A DNA stretch of 64,000 nucleotides from Rheinheimera maricola (GTDB lineage Bacteria; Pseudomonadota; Gammaproteobacteria; Enterobacterales; Alteromonadaceae): assembly GCF_016918075.2 (NCBI RefSeq), contig NZ_JAERPS020000002.1:372001-436000 (forward strand). Reading direction: 5' to 3'. The notes under the pieces are model-generated. The model worked only from the letters and a program-made list of their open reading frames with translations. It was not told the DNA's origin and did no database searches. Positions 34,306 to 42,632 of this stretch are shown here, one piece after another. Position numbers and translations under genes: made by a program. Numbering within the stretch: position 1 is the stretch's first letter; each line of letters begins with the position of its first letter.

Positions 34306-36987
34306 ATGGCTTTAGGCAAACTTATTAAACTAAGCGCAGTAGCAACAGCGTTGATGCTGGCAGGCTGCGGTGGCGACTTGGTCGTTAACGCTGGTGGTAA
34401 TGAGAATGGCGGCAACAACGGCGGTGGCAATCCAACGCCACCAACAAGTGCCTGTCCAACTTTTGCGACTCAGGGCAGCAGCTTGGCTGGTGTTAGTAAA
34501 GCAGTGTGTGAAATCAGCGGCACTATTACTGCTGACACCCGCCTTACAGCCGATATCGCTTGGTCATTAAACGGTAAAGTTACTGTAGGTAATGATAATG
34601 CCAACAGCGCAACACTAACCATTGAGCCTGGCACCAGCGTGTTTGGTAAAAGCGGCGCCGATTATTTAGTGGTGGCACGCGGTTCAAAAATTCAGGCAGT
34701 AGGTACTGCTGCAGCGCCCATCATAATGACATCGGTCAACGATATGCTGGGCCTGTCTGACAATGAGTCAAGTGCTGAGTGGGGCGGCCTGGTACTGCTG
34801 GGTAATGCACCGAGTAACAAATGCGACCAGGCAGCGCTGACCAGCTGTGAAATTCAGGCTGAAGGTGAAGCCGGCCCCTACGGCGGTGCGGATCCAGAAG
34901 ATAACAGCGGTGCATTAAAGTATGTGCAGGTGCGCTATGCCGGTTTCGAGGTTATCCCGGACAACGAGCTAAACGGTATCACTTTTGCCGGTGTCGGTCG
35001 TGGCACCACGGTGGAATACATTCAGGTACACAATAACCTGGATGATGGCGTAGAGTTTTTTGGTGGTACTGTTGATGCCAAGTATGTGGTACTGACTGGC
35101 AACCGCGACGACTCATTAGACTGGGCCGATGGCTGGACCGGCCGCATGCAGCACGTATTAGTGCGCCACAACCCAAATGATAGCAAAGCGAACCGCGGCA
35201 TAGAAGCCGACAACCAATCAGGCAACTTTACTGCCGAGCCAGTATCTAAGCCGCAAATTGCTAACATGACCATTATCGGTAATAACTTTGACGGCGAAGA
35301 TGATTCCGAGGGCGTGTTACTGCGTGCCGGTACCGCGGCTGAGCTGTATAACTTCATAGTTACCGGACCACAAGGTATGGGTGAATGCTTTGAAGTGAAC
35401 AGCGACGAATCGGTAGCGAATACCGGCAACGGCGAAATTATCTTCCGTAACTCAATCCTGGACTGTGCTGAGCCAACAAAAAATTCGGTGGATGCAGCAA
35501 GCAACGTAACGTTGGACGCGCAAGCCTGGTTCCTGGCTCAGCCTGGCAACAGCATTGGCGATGCACTATTGGGTGGTTATGTGCCGGCTCCTAACTCACC
35601 TGCGCTAGGCAATGGCTATAACGTTGCCAACAACGTTGACCCGTGGTTTGACAACGTAGACTACATCGGTGCCTTTGACGGCATGACTGACTGGACAGTG
35701 GGTTGGACTATAGGCTTGCACCCAGAAGATGACTTAGCTGCCTGCCCTGCCGGCACCAGCGAAGTAAATAGCCTGTCTGGCCGGTTAAACTGCCAGCTAA
35801 CGGGCGACATCACCACTAACGTAACGTTAGCCGCGGGTGCGGATTATGTGTTAAGTGGCCGGGTTCGCATTGGCGTTGACAACAGTACCGCAGCGACATT
35901 AACTGTGCAGCCTGGCGTGCGCATTTATGGCAAATCAGGTGCAGATTTCCTGGTTATTACCCGCGGTTCAAAAATTGACGCTAACGGCACAGCAGCTAAC
36001 CCTATCGTGATGACGTCAGTGCAAGACATCATTGGCTCGCCTACGGCTGCCGGTCAGTGGGGCGGCTTAGTGTTACTGGGCAACGCGCCAAGCAACAAGT
36101 GTAACCAGGCTGATTTAGCCAGCTGTGAAATTCAGGCAGAAGGCGAAGCCGGCCCATACGGTGGCGCTAACTGGGAAGACAATAGCGGCCGCTTAAACTA
36201 CGTCGTAGTTAAGCACGCCGGCTTTGAGGTTATCCCGGATAACGAATTAAACGGTATTACCTTTGCCGGTGTAGGTTCTGCCACGCAGTGTAGCAATATT
36301 CAGGTGCACCAGAACGTCGATGACGGTATCGAGATGTTCGGTGGTGCGGTTAGCTGCAAAAACGTGGTATTAACCGCCAACGGCGATGACTCAGTTGACT
36401 GGGCCGACGGCTGGAAAGGTAAGTTGCAGTTTGTGTTAGTAAAACACGCTGCCGATGGTGCCAAGGCCAACCGCGGTATCGAAGCAGACAACCAATCGGG
36501 TAACTTCACCGCAGCACCAGTATCTAACCCAACTATTGCCAACATGACCATTATTGGTAACGGCTTTGATGGTGATGACGATTCAGAGGGCGTGTTGTTG
36601 CGTGCGGGCACTAATGCTCAGCTGGCCAACTTCATTATCACCGGGCCTGAAACTATGGGCGAATGTCTGGAATTTGACTCAGCTGAAACCAAAGCCTTGG
36701 CTGCGACAGGTTCATTAACCATGACCCACTCTGTTGTCGCCTGCGCCGAACCATTTAAAGGTGACCTGGGTAACGGCACGACTACCGAGCAGTGGTTCCT
36801 TGGCCAGGCGGGCAATAGTGTTGCAGCCAACCAGGCTGCCGTACTGGACGGTATCTTTACTATCGATGCCACCACACCAAAAGACATGACGGCAGTAGAC
36901 AGCTTCTTTGATGCAGTTGACTTTATTGGTGCAGTAGAAGCCGGTAACGATTGGACTGCTGGCTGGGCGGTTGGCTTAGACGACTAA
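34306..36987 (+). CDS. Outer-surface lipoprotein with two tandem beta-helix-like repeats, likely Pho-regulated
   Basis: An 893-residue lipoprotein of unknown function. The ATG at 34306, eight bases after GGAG, gives a type II signal peptide with lipobox LAGC (C21); a Gly/Asn linker follows. The rest is a tandem duplication: both halves (nt 34453-35718 and 35743-36984) share SGADxLVxxRGSKI, IMTSVxDxxG, WGGLVLLGNAPSNKC, EIQAEGEAGPYGG, AGFEVIPDNELNGITFAGVG, DDSxDWADGW, KANRGIEADNQSGNFTA and GVLLRAGT. The regular pattern suggests parallel beta-helices. Similar single-unit proteins occur beside TonB receptors in other bacteria (from memory). It sits between phoB and a TonB-dependent receptor with a weak Pho box upstream, so a role in capturing phosphorus compounds is inferred. 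Confidence 0.85.
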   Translation: MALGKLIKLSAVATALMLAGCGGDLVVNAGGNENGGNNGGGNPTPPTSACPTFATQGSSLAGVSKAVCEISGTITADTRLTADIAWSLNGKVTVGNDNANSATLTIEPGTSVFGKSGADYLVVARGSKIQAVGTAAAPIIMTSVNDMLGLSDNESSAEWGGLVLLGNAPSNKCDQAALTSCEIQAEGEAGPYGGADPEDNSGALKYVQVRYAGFEVIPDNELNGITFAGVGRGTTVEYIQVHNNLDDGVEFFGGTVDAKYVVLTGNRDDSLDWADGWTGRMQHVLVRHNPNDSKANRGIEADNQSGNFTAEPVSKPQIANMTIIGNNFDGEDDSEGVLLRAGTAAELYNFIVTGPQGMGECFEVNSDESVANTGNGEIIFRNSILDCAEPTKNSVDAASNVTLDAQAWFLAQPGNSIGDALLGGYVPAPNSPALGNGYNVANNVDPWFDNVDYIGAFDGMTDWTVGWTIGLHPEDDLAACPAGTSEVNSLSGRLNCQLTGDITTNVTLAAGADYVLSGRVRIGVDNSTAATLTVQPGVRIYGKSGADFLVITRGSKIDANGTAANPIVMTSVQDIIGSPTAAGQWGGLVLLGNAPSNKCNQADLASCEIQAEGEAGPYGGANWEDNSGRLNYVVVKHAGFEVIPDNELNGITFAGVGSATQCSNIQVHQNVDDGIEMFGGAVSCKNVVLTANGDDSVDWADGWKGKLQFVLVKHAADGAKANRGIEADNQSGNFTAAPVSNPTIANMTIIGNGFDGDDDSEGVLLRAGTNAQLANFIITGPETMGECLEFDSAETKALAATGSLTMTHSVVACAEPFKGDLGNGTTTEQWFLGQAGNSVAANQAAVLDGIFTIDATTPKDMTAVDSFFDAVDFIGAVEAGNDWTAGWAVGLDD
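34453..35718 (+). repeat. Tandem coding repeat, copy 1
   Basis: First half of the lipoprotein duplication, about 1266 bp, from the Cys codon of CPTFATQ to the end of DWTVGWTIGL. Nucleotide similarity to copy 2 remains visible, for example over GAAATTCAGGC and around AACCGCGG, so the duplication is conserved but not recent. Confidence 0.8.
35743..36984 (+). repeat. Tandem coding repeat, copy 2
   Basis: Second half of the lipoprotein duplication, about 1242 bp, from CPAGTSEVN to the C-terminal DWTAGWAVGLDD. It keeps the same order of motifs as copy 1 with small insertions and deletions, and gains extra cysteines (for example ATQCSNIQVH and AVSCKNVVL). Confidence 0.8.
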
Positions 36988-36996
36988 CAGCAACGA

Positions 36997-37029
36997 ACAC
37001 TGCCGGGTTTTGCCTGGCAGTGTTTTTTT
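36997..37029 (+). terminator. Terminator after the lipoprotein gene
   Basis: ACACTGCC and GGCAGTGT form a perfect 8-bp stem around GGGTTTTGCCT, followed by seven T. It partly insulates the TonB receptor gene, which therefore needs its own promoter or read-through. Confidence 0.82.
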
Positions 37030-37109
37030 ATTCCACTGCATTACACCTGGCCGCTAGCAGGGTAATGCAACGCAGATGTAACCGTAAAAGCTGATAGGAC
37101 AAAGTTCAG

Positions 37110-39770
37110 ATGAGCAGCATGCAAAAGTTTAATTTCAGTCGTGTAGGCCGCAGTGTGTTGCTGGCCCTGAGCACAGCAACCGCCCTGGTGTCGATGGCAG
37201 CCATTGGCCAAGACACCACCGAGGCAACACCACAAAATGAAGCCGATGTTGAACGTATTTCTGTATCCGGCCGTCTGATGAGCTCTGCTGCCTCTGCCGC
37301 TGCAGAGCGCCGCGAGCAACCTTATGTTGCCGAATTACTTGGCATGGAACAAATTTCCCGCGCCGGCGACAGCAATGCAGCTACCGCGCTGCGCCGCGTT
37401 ACCGGTTTAACGCTGGTAAAAGATAAGTTTATTTATGTCCGTGGCTTAGGTGAGCGTTATTCCAGCACGCTGTTAAACGGCGCCATGGTACCCAGCCCGG
37501 ACCCAACCCGTAACGTGATACCGCTGGATATGTTTCCGGCCGGCATTATTGAAAGCTTAGTGGTACAAAAAGCTTATTCCCCGGAACTGCCGGCCGCTTT
37601 TGGTGGCGGCAACGTTAATATCCGCACCACCGCTATTCCACTGCAAACGAGCTTCAATGTAGCAGTAGGTACCGGTTATAACAGCCTGAACAGCGACGAT
37701 GGTTTTGATTACGCCGGTGGCGGCGATGACTGGCGCGGTAAAGATGATGGCCTGCGCGGCATTTCTGCTGAGTTGGCCGCAGCACAAACACAATATGGCA
37801 TTTTAACGCCAGTAAATATCGCTGAAGCGTTAGGCGGCATCAATGCCACAAACCTGGCGCAGGCTGAAACCATAGTGCGTGAGCTGGGCACTGCCTTTAA
37901 CCGCGAACTTGATATCAGCCGTAAAACCGTTAAGCCTGATTTTGATGGCAGCGTGTCTTTTGGTAGCCGCTTTGATATGGCGAAAAATGTTGTGTTCGGT
38001 GTCATGTCGGGCCTAAGCTATGACCGCTCAACGCAAAATATAGACGAGCAAGAACGGTATTATTCCGTGTCGGGCGAAAACCTGGTTCCGCTTAACTTGT
38101 ATGATGATATTAAAGGCACTGAGCATCAGGTTAAGTTATCTGGCATGCTTAATTTCGGCTTAGAGTTGGGCGTAGATCACCGGCTGGAAACCGCCAGCAT
38201 CTACCTGCGCGACACCAAAGACGAAATTAAGATTAAAAACGGCGACAGTATCGAAACCATTAACGAAACTAACCGTTTTAACACCGATACCAGTATTTTG
38301 TACGAAGAACGCAGCATGCTAAGCAACCAGTTGCGCGGCCGGCACAACTTCCCTTACCTGATGGACTTAGCACTAGACTGGCAGTATACCGATGCCAAAG
38401 CCCGTCGCTATGCTCCGGGCGAAGTGGAGTTCCGCTATTTGAATGAAACCCAGGATGATGGCAGCGTATTTTCTTTCCTACGCCGTAACCAGAACGCGGT
38501 GAATTACAGCTTTAGTGACATGCAAGACAATACCGAAAACCTCAGTTGGAACGCCAAACTGCCGTTAACACTGGGTAAGGCTGAAATGACATTCAGCGCC
38601 GGTTATAGCTATTTTGAACGTAGCCGCAATGCCCAAACAGATCGGTTTAATTTCGATACCGTTGGCTACAGTCTGGCACAGCTATCCGGCAGTTTTGCAG
38701 AAATTTTCTCCGACGAAAATATTCTTAATGCCAGCAACGGCTTTAAAATTTCCAACGTTACAACCCAAGCTGATGATTATCTGGCCGCACAAATGATTGA
38801 TGCGGGCTACGGTGCGCTGGAGCTCAACTACGATTACCAGTTCCGTATTAACCTTGGTGTACGTTACGAAGATTTTAAACAAATATCCTTACCCCTTACT
38901 GCCGATGGTAATGTCAGTGGTAACCTAACTGACTCGGTCCTGTTAGAAGACGGTTTTTACCCGGCGCTGTCACTGACCTGGTTTATCAATGATGATTTAC
39001 AAGCACGCTTTGGTTATAGCCAAACCGTGGTACGCCCCGACTTACGTGAAGTAACACCGGTACTGTATGTTGACCCGTTAACCGACTTTAAAGTTACCGG
39101 TTTCTCCGGATTAAAAAGCACCGACATTAATAGCACCGATGTTCGCTTAGAGTGGTACTACGACAACAGCAATTACAGTGTTGGTTTATTTTACAAAGAC
39201 TTAGACAATCCGATTGAAGCCATAGAGCTATCCGGCTCCGACGGGAACTTGTTAATGTCGTTCCGCAATGCCCAAAGCGGCACACTGTATGGGGTTGAAG
39301 CCGAATTTTTGCAGCAGCTGGATATGTTTGGCGGTGACGTTGGAAAAATAGCCGACAATTTCTTCCTGGCAGGCAACCTGACGTTAAGTGAATCAGAAAT
39401 TAGCATTCAGCCATTCCCGGGTGCCGATTTAACCAACTTAACCCGTGGCTTAAGCGGTCATTCTAAGTACGTGGCTAACCTGCAACTGGGCTTTGATGCA
39501 GACAACAACCAACACAACGCGACCCTTACCTACAACGTGTTTGGTAAACGTATCGCTTTTGCTGGTGTTAACGATAAAGACGACGCCTTTGAACAACCGT
39601 TTAACTCGTTAGACTTTACTTACAGCTATACGCCAACCGAGAGTATTGCCGTAAAACTAGGGCTGAAGAACCTGCTGGATGAAGATGTAGAAATTCTGCA
39701 ACAAGGCCAAATTCTGCAAAAGCGGGTTGAAGGCCAAAGCTATAGCTTAAGCTTCTCGTACAAGTACTAA
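37110..39770 (+). CDS. TonB-dependent outer membrane receptor adjacent to the phoBR/lipoprotein block
   Basis: An 886-residue TonB-dependent receptor. A signal sequence (~1-35, SVLLALSTATALVSMAAIGQD) precedes a TonB-box-like VERISVSG (~48-55) and a plug domain (~65-190) with VTGLTLVKDKFIYVRGLGERYSSTLLNG. The 22-strand barrel ends in the aromatic YSLSFSYKY. AGGAC lies eight bases before the ATG. It follows the duplicated lipoprotein by 122 bp with a terminator between, and precedes a convergent porin. TonB receptors move large or scarce substrates; the position suggests phosphorus compounds, but the substrate is not readable and I see no convincing Pho box directly upstream. Confidence 0.93.
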   Translation: MSSMQKFNFSRVGRSVLLALSTATALVSMAAIGQDTTEATPQNEADVERISVSGRLMSSAASAAAERREQPYVAELLGMEQISRAGDSNAATALRRVTGLTLVKDKFIYVRGLGERYSSTLLNGAMVPSPDPTRNVIPLDMFPAGIIESLVVQKAYSPELPAAFGGGNVNIRTTAIPLQTSFNVAVGTGYNSLNSDDGFDYAGGGDDWRGKDDGLRGISAELAAAQTQYGILTPVNIAEALGGINATNLAQAETIVRELGTAFNRELDISRKTVKPDFDGSVSFGSRFDMAKNVVFGVMSGLSYDRSTQNIDEQERYYSVSGENLVPLNLYDDIKGTEHQVKLSGMLNFGLELGVDHRLETASIYLRDTKDEIKIKNGDSIETINETNRFNTDTSILYEERSMLSNQLRGRHNFPYLMDLALDWQYTDAKARRYAPGEVEFRYLNETQDDGSVFSFLRRNQNAVNYSFSDMQDNTENLSWNAKLPLTLGKAEMTFSAGYSYFERSRNAQTDRFNFDTVGYSLAQLSGSFAEIFSDENILNASNGFKISNVTTQADDYLAAQMIDAGYGALELNYDYQFRINLGVRYEDFKQISLPLTADGNVSGNLTDSVLLEDGFYPALSLTWFINDDLQARFGYSQTVVRPDLREVTPVLYVDPLTDFKVTGFSGLKSTDINSTDVRLEWYYDNSNYSVGLFYKDLDNPIEAIELSGSDGNLLMSFRNAQSGTLYGVEAEFLQQLDMFGGDVGKIADNFFLAGNLTLSESEISIQPFPGADLTNLTRGLSGHSKYVANLQLGFDADNNQHNATLTYNVFGKRIAFAGVNDKDDAFEQPFNSLDFTYSYTPTESIAVKLGLKNLLDEDVEILQQGQILQKRVEGQSYSLSFSYKY

Positions 39771-39787
39771 GCTGAATACTGCAGCAA

Positions 39788-39817
39788 CAAAAAGCCGGTC
39801 AGTGACCGGCTTTTTTA
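39788..39817. terminator. Bidirectional terminator between TonB receptor and porin
   Basis: AAAAAGCCGGTCA and TGACCGGCTTTTT flank a short loop, giving a long stem with A and T runs on the two sides. It suits both convergent genes. Confidence 0.9.
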
Positions 39818-39835
39818 TTGTTATCAATTTGATAA

Positions 39836-40735
39836 TCAAAACTTATGTTTAATGCCTACTGCCAGGTAATCGCGATCCGGTGTTGGTGTATCTAAGTTAA
39901 AGCTGCTGTACCAGGCGAACAGAGTGGTATTTTTGCCCGCTTTATAATCCGCACCCAAACTTATTGCCTTGTCATCTTCCAGCGTCTGATATTGCGCTTT
40001 TAATTCAGTTTTACCCAGCGGGTAAGCCGCACTAACCAACCAGCCATCTTGCTCCGCACCGGTAACAATGTTTTCCTGGCTGTGCAAAATAGCGCCTAGT
40101 TTAACGCCTGATACCTTACCTTGCGCCTGCAAACGCACTGTATCATAGCCATTAACTTCAGCATCTACCGATACCGCCGCATAAAAGTTACTGTTTTTCA
40201 GGTTTTCATCACCGTAATACAGCGACGCAGAAAACGCATCTTCAGCATCAGCGGCATCTTCCATAATGTAGGTTAGGTGCAAACCAAAGCCTTTGTGAGT
40301 TGGGGTGTAGTAAGTAATAGAGTCACTGGCGCGCACTTCGCCTTTCCATAACGCTTTAACGTCTGCTTCGTAATCGCTGAATAGGTCGATTTTGCCCTGA
40401 GCATCTTTCAGTGCCGTATCGTGACGGCCTAACCGCACTTCACCGAAGCTACCTGCCAGGCCAACATACTGATTGCGCGAAGTGATGTTTTCGCCGCCAC
40501 TGACATCTGCCAAATCGACTGCCCATTCTAACTGGTACACCAATTTAAGACCATGCTCCAGCTCGTAATCACCTTTTAATCCAAAGCGTGAACTGTTACT
40601 TTTTAACTCAGAGAAGCGGCCTTCGCCTTCATCGCTGGACTGCGCTGACACATTTACCTGACCATATACCGTTACCGGTTCAGCATGCACACTGGCTGCC
40701 CCGGCCATCGCTAATAAGACTAATGTTTTTTTCAT
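39836..40735 (-). CDS. Gram-negative porin, probably phosphate-starvation induced
   Basis: A 299-residue porin: signal peptide MKKTLVLLAMAGAASVHA, then alternating amphipathic strands beginning VTVYGQVNVSAQ and ending in VGIKHKF with a C-terminal Phe, the signature of 16-strand porins (Porin_4 type). The ATG at 40735 has AGGTG upstream; the ATG three codons earlier does not. Typical porin motifs include SRFGLKGDYELEHGLKLVYQLEW and GSFGEVRLGRHD. The upstream region has seven PhoB half-site-like repeats oriented toward the gene, which strongly suggests a phosphate-limitation porin analogous in role to PhoE or OprP, though it is not clearly homologous to OprP. Confidence 0.9.
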   Translation of the reverse strand: MKKTLVLLAMAGAASVHAEPVTVYGQVNVSAQSSDEGEGRFSELKSNSSRFGLKGDYELEHGLKLVYQLEWAVDLADVSGGENITSRNQYVGLAGSFGEVRLGRHDTALKDAQGKIDLFSDYEADVKALWKGEVRASDSITYYTPTHKGFGLHLTYIMEDAADAEDAFSASLYYGDENLKNSNFYAAVSVDAEVNGYDTVRLQAQGKVSGVKLGAILHSQENIVTGAEQDGWLVSAAYPLGKTELKAQYQTLEDDKAISLGADYKAGKNTTLFAWYSSFNLDTPTPDRDYLAVGIKHKF

Positions 40736-40809
40736 GTTCTGCACCTGAGTTAATACTAAATTGCACGTTGGCCATAACTGGCATCGTTGTCACTGACGGC
40801 GGTCATGAT

Positions 40810-40877
40810 ATGACCATTTTATGACACTTAAATGACAAGATGGCATTTTCATGGCGTTTAAATGATGTTTTTATGAC
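40810..40877 (-). promoter_or_regulatory. Array of seven PhoB half-site-like repeats upstream of the porin
   Basis: On the plus strand, ATGAC-like pentamers begin at 40810, 40821, 40832 (ATGAC each), then 40840 (ATGGC), 40851 (ATGGC), 40862 (ATGAT) and 40873 (ATGAC). Each set is spaced exactly 11 bp, the two sets being offset by eight. On the minus strand these read as GTCAT-type PhoB half-sites pointing toward the porin, with A/T-rich spacers. This is the clearest Pho control region in the window. Confidence 0.8.
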
Positions 40878-40950
40878 TTAGCGCAGTAAATTTGCCACTT
40901 TGATGGCAGAAGTATTAATCATATTAATAAGATAGCCAGTACATTTGCAC

Positions 40951-40996
40951 AACAAAACACAAAAAAGGAGCCTTAGCTCCTTTTTTGTGTTTTGTT
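40951..40996. terminator. Long perfect hairpin terminator downstream of phoU2
   Basis: Arms of 21 bases (40951-40971 and 40976-40996) are perfectly complementary around CTTA. The GGAGC core is followed by six T on either strand, so it can stop the pst-phoU transcript on the minus strand and any read-through from the other side. Confidence 0.93.
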
Positions 40997-41007
40997 ATGC
41001 AGTTTGT

Positions 41008-41733
41008 TTAATCGCGTTTTCTATCAACAATCTGCTGTAGTTCAGCATCACTCAGATGGGCAACGTGGCTGCCTTTGCTTAAAAAGATAGCCTGCTCACA
41101 AATATTGCGGCTGTGATCACCCACGCGCTCCAACGATTTTGCAACTTGCGACACTTGCAAACTAACAGCGATTTGCTGCACATCTTGCATCATAGATGCC
41201 AAACTACTTTGCAAAATACTGTCGTAACTACTGTCTATCGCTTTTTCATCGCGCAATACACTCAAAGCCGCTTTGGCATCCATTTGCTCAAACGCCGCTA
41301 TGGCACGCTCAAACATTTGCAGCACATCCTGCCCCATCTGATTCAACGTATTGAGCTGGGCAGGCGACGGTCGGCTGTCCGGCAGTTCTCTTAATAAAGC
41401 TTTAGCAATGCGCTTGGCCATATCGCCAATCCGCTCAACGTCGTTAACACTTTTCAGTATGGCCAATACCAGACGCAAGTCTGTGGCAGCCGGTTGCCGC
41501 CGGGCCAGGATATCCAAACAATGCTCGTCGATATCAACCTCAAAACTATTTACCTGCCGGTCAGACTGTTTGACTTGCTGCGCCAACGCTAAATCTGCAG
41601 CAGTAAACGCTGTCATTGCGTCGCGCAGCTGCTGCTGTGCCAATGCAGCCATTTGCAGTAACCTTGCTACTGCCAGTTGTAACTCGTCATCATAAGCCTG
41701 TGAGTAATGGCCGCCGATTTTATCATTTGGCAT
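41008..41733 (-). CDS. phoU: Phosphate signalling protein PhoU (second copy, pst-linked)
   Basis: A 241-residue PhoU with the repeated metal-site helices ERIGDMAKRIAKALL and ERVGDHSRNICEQAIFL. It follows pstB by 67 bp in the canonical pst-phoU position and has an AGGAGA Shine-Dalgarno. It is clearly diverged from the PhoU at 928-1638: the N-terminus reads MPNDKIGGHYSQAYDDELQ. By context this copy is the likelier partner of PstB and PhoR, but which one gives the regulatory effect needs genetics. A 21-bp hairpin terminator follows. Confidence 0.93.
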   Translation of the reverse strand: MPNDKIGGHYSQAYDDELQLAVARLLQMAALAQQQLRDAMTAFTAADLALAQQVKQSDRQVNSFEVDIDEHCLDILARRQPAATDLRLVLAILKSVNDVERIGDMAKRIAKALLRELPDSRPSPAQLNTLNQMGQDVLQMFERAIAAFEQMDAKAALSVLRDEKAIDSSYDSILQSSLASMMQDVQQIAVSLQVSQVAKSLERVGDHSRNICEQAIFLSKGSHVAHLSDAELQQIVDRKRD

Positions 41734-41800
41734 AACGCCAGTCTCCTGAGTAAAGTGTGCCGGGCAAACTGCCGGGTATTAACCATTTAGCCCAATACGT

Positions 41801-42571
41801 TTAGCCATAACGACCGGTAATATAGTCTTCAGTGCGTTTTTGCTGCGGGTTGGTAAATACATCGTTGGTATTGCCAATCTCAATTAAGTTACCAAGATGG
41901 AAAAACGCTGTACGATCAGATACCCGGGCTGCCTGCTGCATATTGTGCGTAACAATAACAATGGTGAAATTTTGCTTCAGCTCATCAATCAGCTCTTCAA
42001 TAATCGACGTTGCTATCGGGTCCAGCGCTGAACATGGCTCATCCATCAAAATAACTTCCGGGCTTACCGCTATACTGCGCGCAATACACAAACGCTGCTG
42101 TTGGCCGCCCGATAAACCGGTGCCGGGCTGATCCAACCGGTCTTTAACTTCATTCCATAAACCGGCACGGCGCAAGCTTGATTCAACAATATCGTCCAAA
42201 TCGGCCTTGCGCTCTGCCAGGCCATGTAATTTCGGCCCGTAAGCAATGTTTTCATAAATTGACTTAGGAAAGGGGTTGGGCTTTTGAAACACCATGCCAA
42301 CCTGAGCCCGCAATTGCACTACGTCTAGTGCCGGTTCATGAATATCCCGGCCGTCGAGCAAAATACTGCCCGTTACACGGCACTGATCAATGGTATCGTT
42401 CATCCGGTTCATGCAGCGTAAAAAGGTTGATTTACCGCAACCAGACGGGCCAATAAATGAAATCACCTCATGCTGATACACATCCATGCTGATGCCATGC
42501 AGCGCCTGATTATCGCCGTAGAACACCTTAACATCGCTAGCACTGATTTTTACCGGAGCTGAATTACTCAT
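41801..42571 (-). CDS. pstB: Phosphate ABC transporter ATP-binding protein PstB
   Basis: A 256-residue ATPase of the high-affinity phosphate importer. Walker [20 protein letters not shown], signature [16 protein letters not shown], Walker [17 protein letters not shown] and H-loop [19 protein letters not shown] are all intact and PstB-specific. It follows pstA by 61 bp and precedes phoU2. It sits on the cytosolic face, powers PstCA, and relays the phosphate signal to PhoU/PhoR. Confidence 0.98.
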   Translation of the reverse strand: MSNSAPVKISASDVKVFYGDNQALHGISMDVYQHEVISFIGPSGCGKSTFLRCMNRMNDTIDQCRVTGSILLDGRDIHEPALDVVQLRAQVGMVFQKPNPFPKSIYENIAYGPKLHGLAERKADLDDIVESSLRRAGLWNEVKDRLDQPGTGLSGGQQQRLCIARSIAVSPEVILMDEPCSALDPIATSIIEELIDELKQNFTIVIVTHNMQQAARVSDRTAFFHLGNLIEIGNTNDVFTNPQQKRTEDYITGRYG

Positions 42572-42632
42572 CTGTTTATCCGTTATCTTTAAATTAACTC
42601 TGTTGAATAGCGTTTAGTTGCGCACCTTGTGG

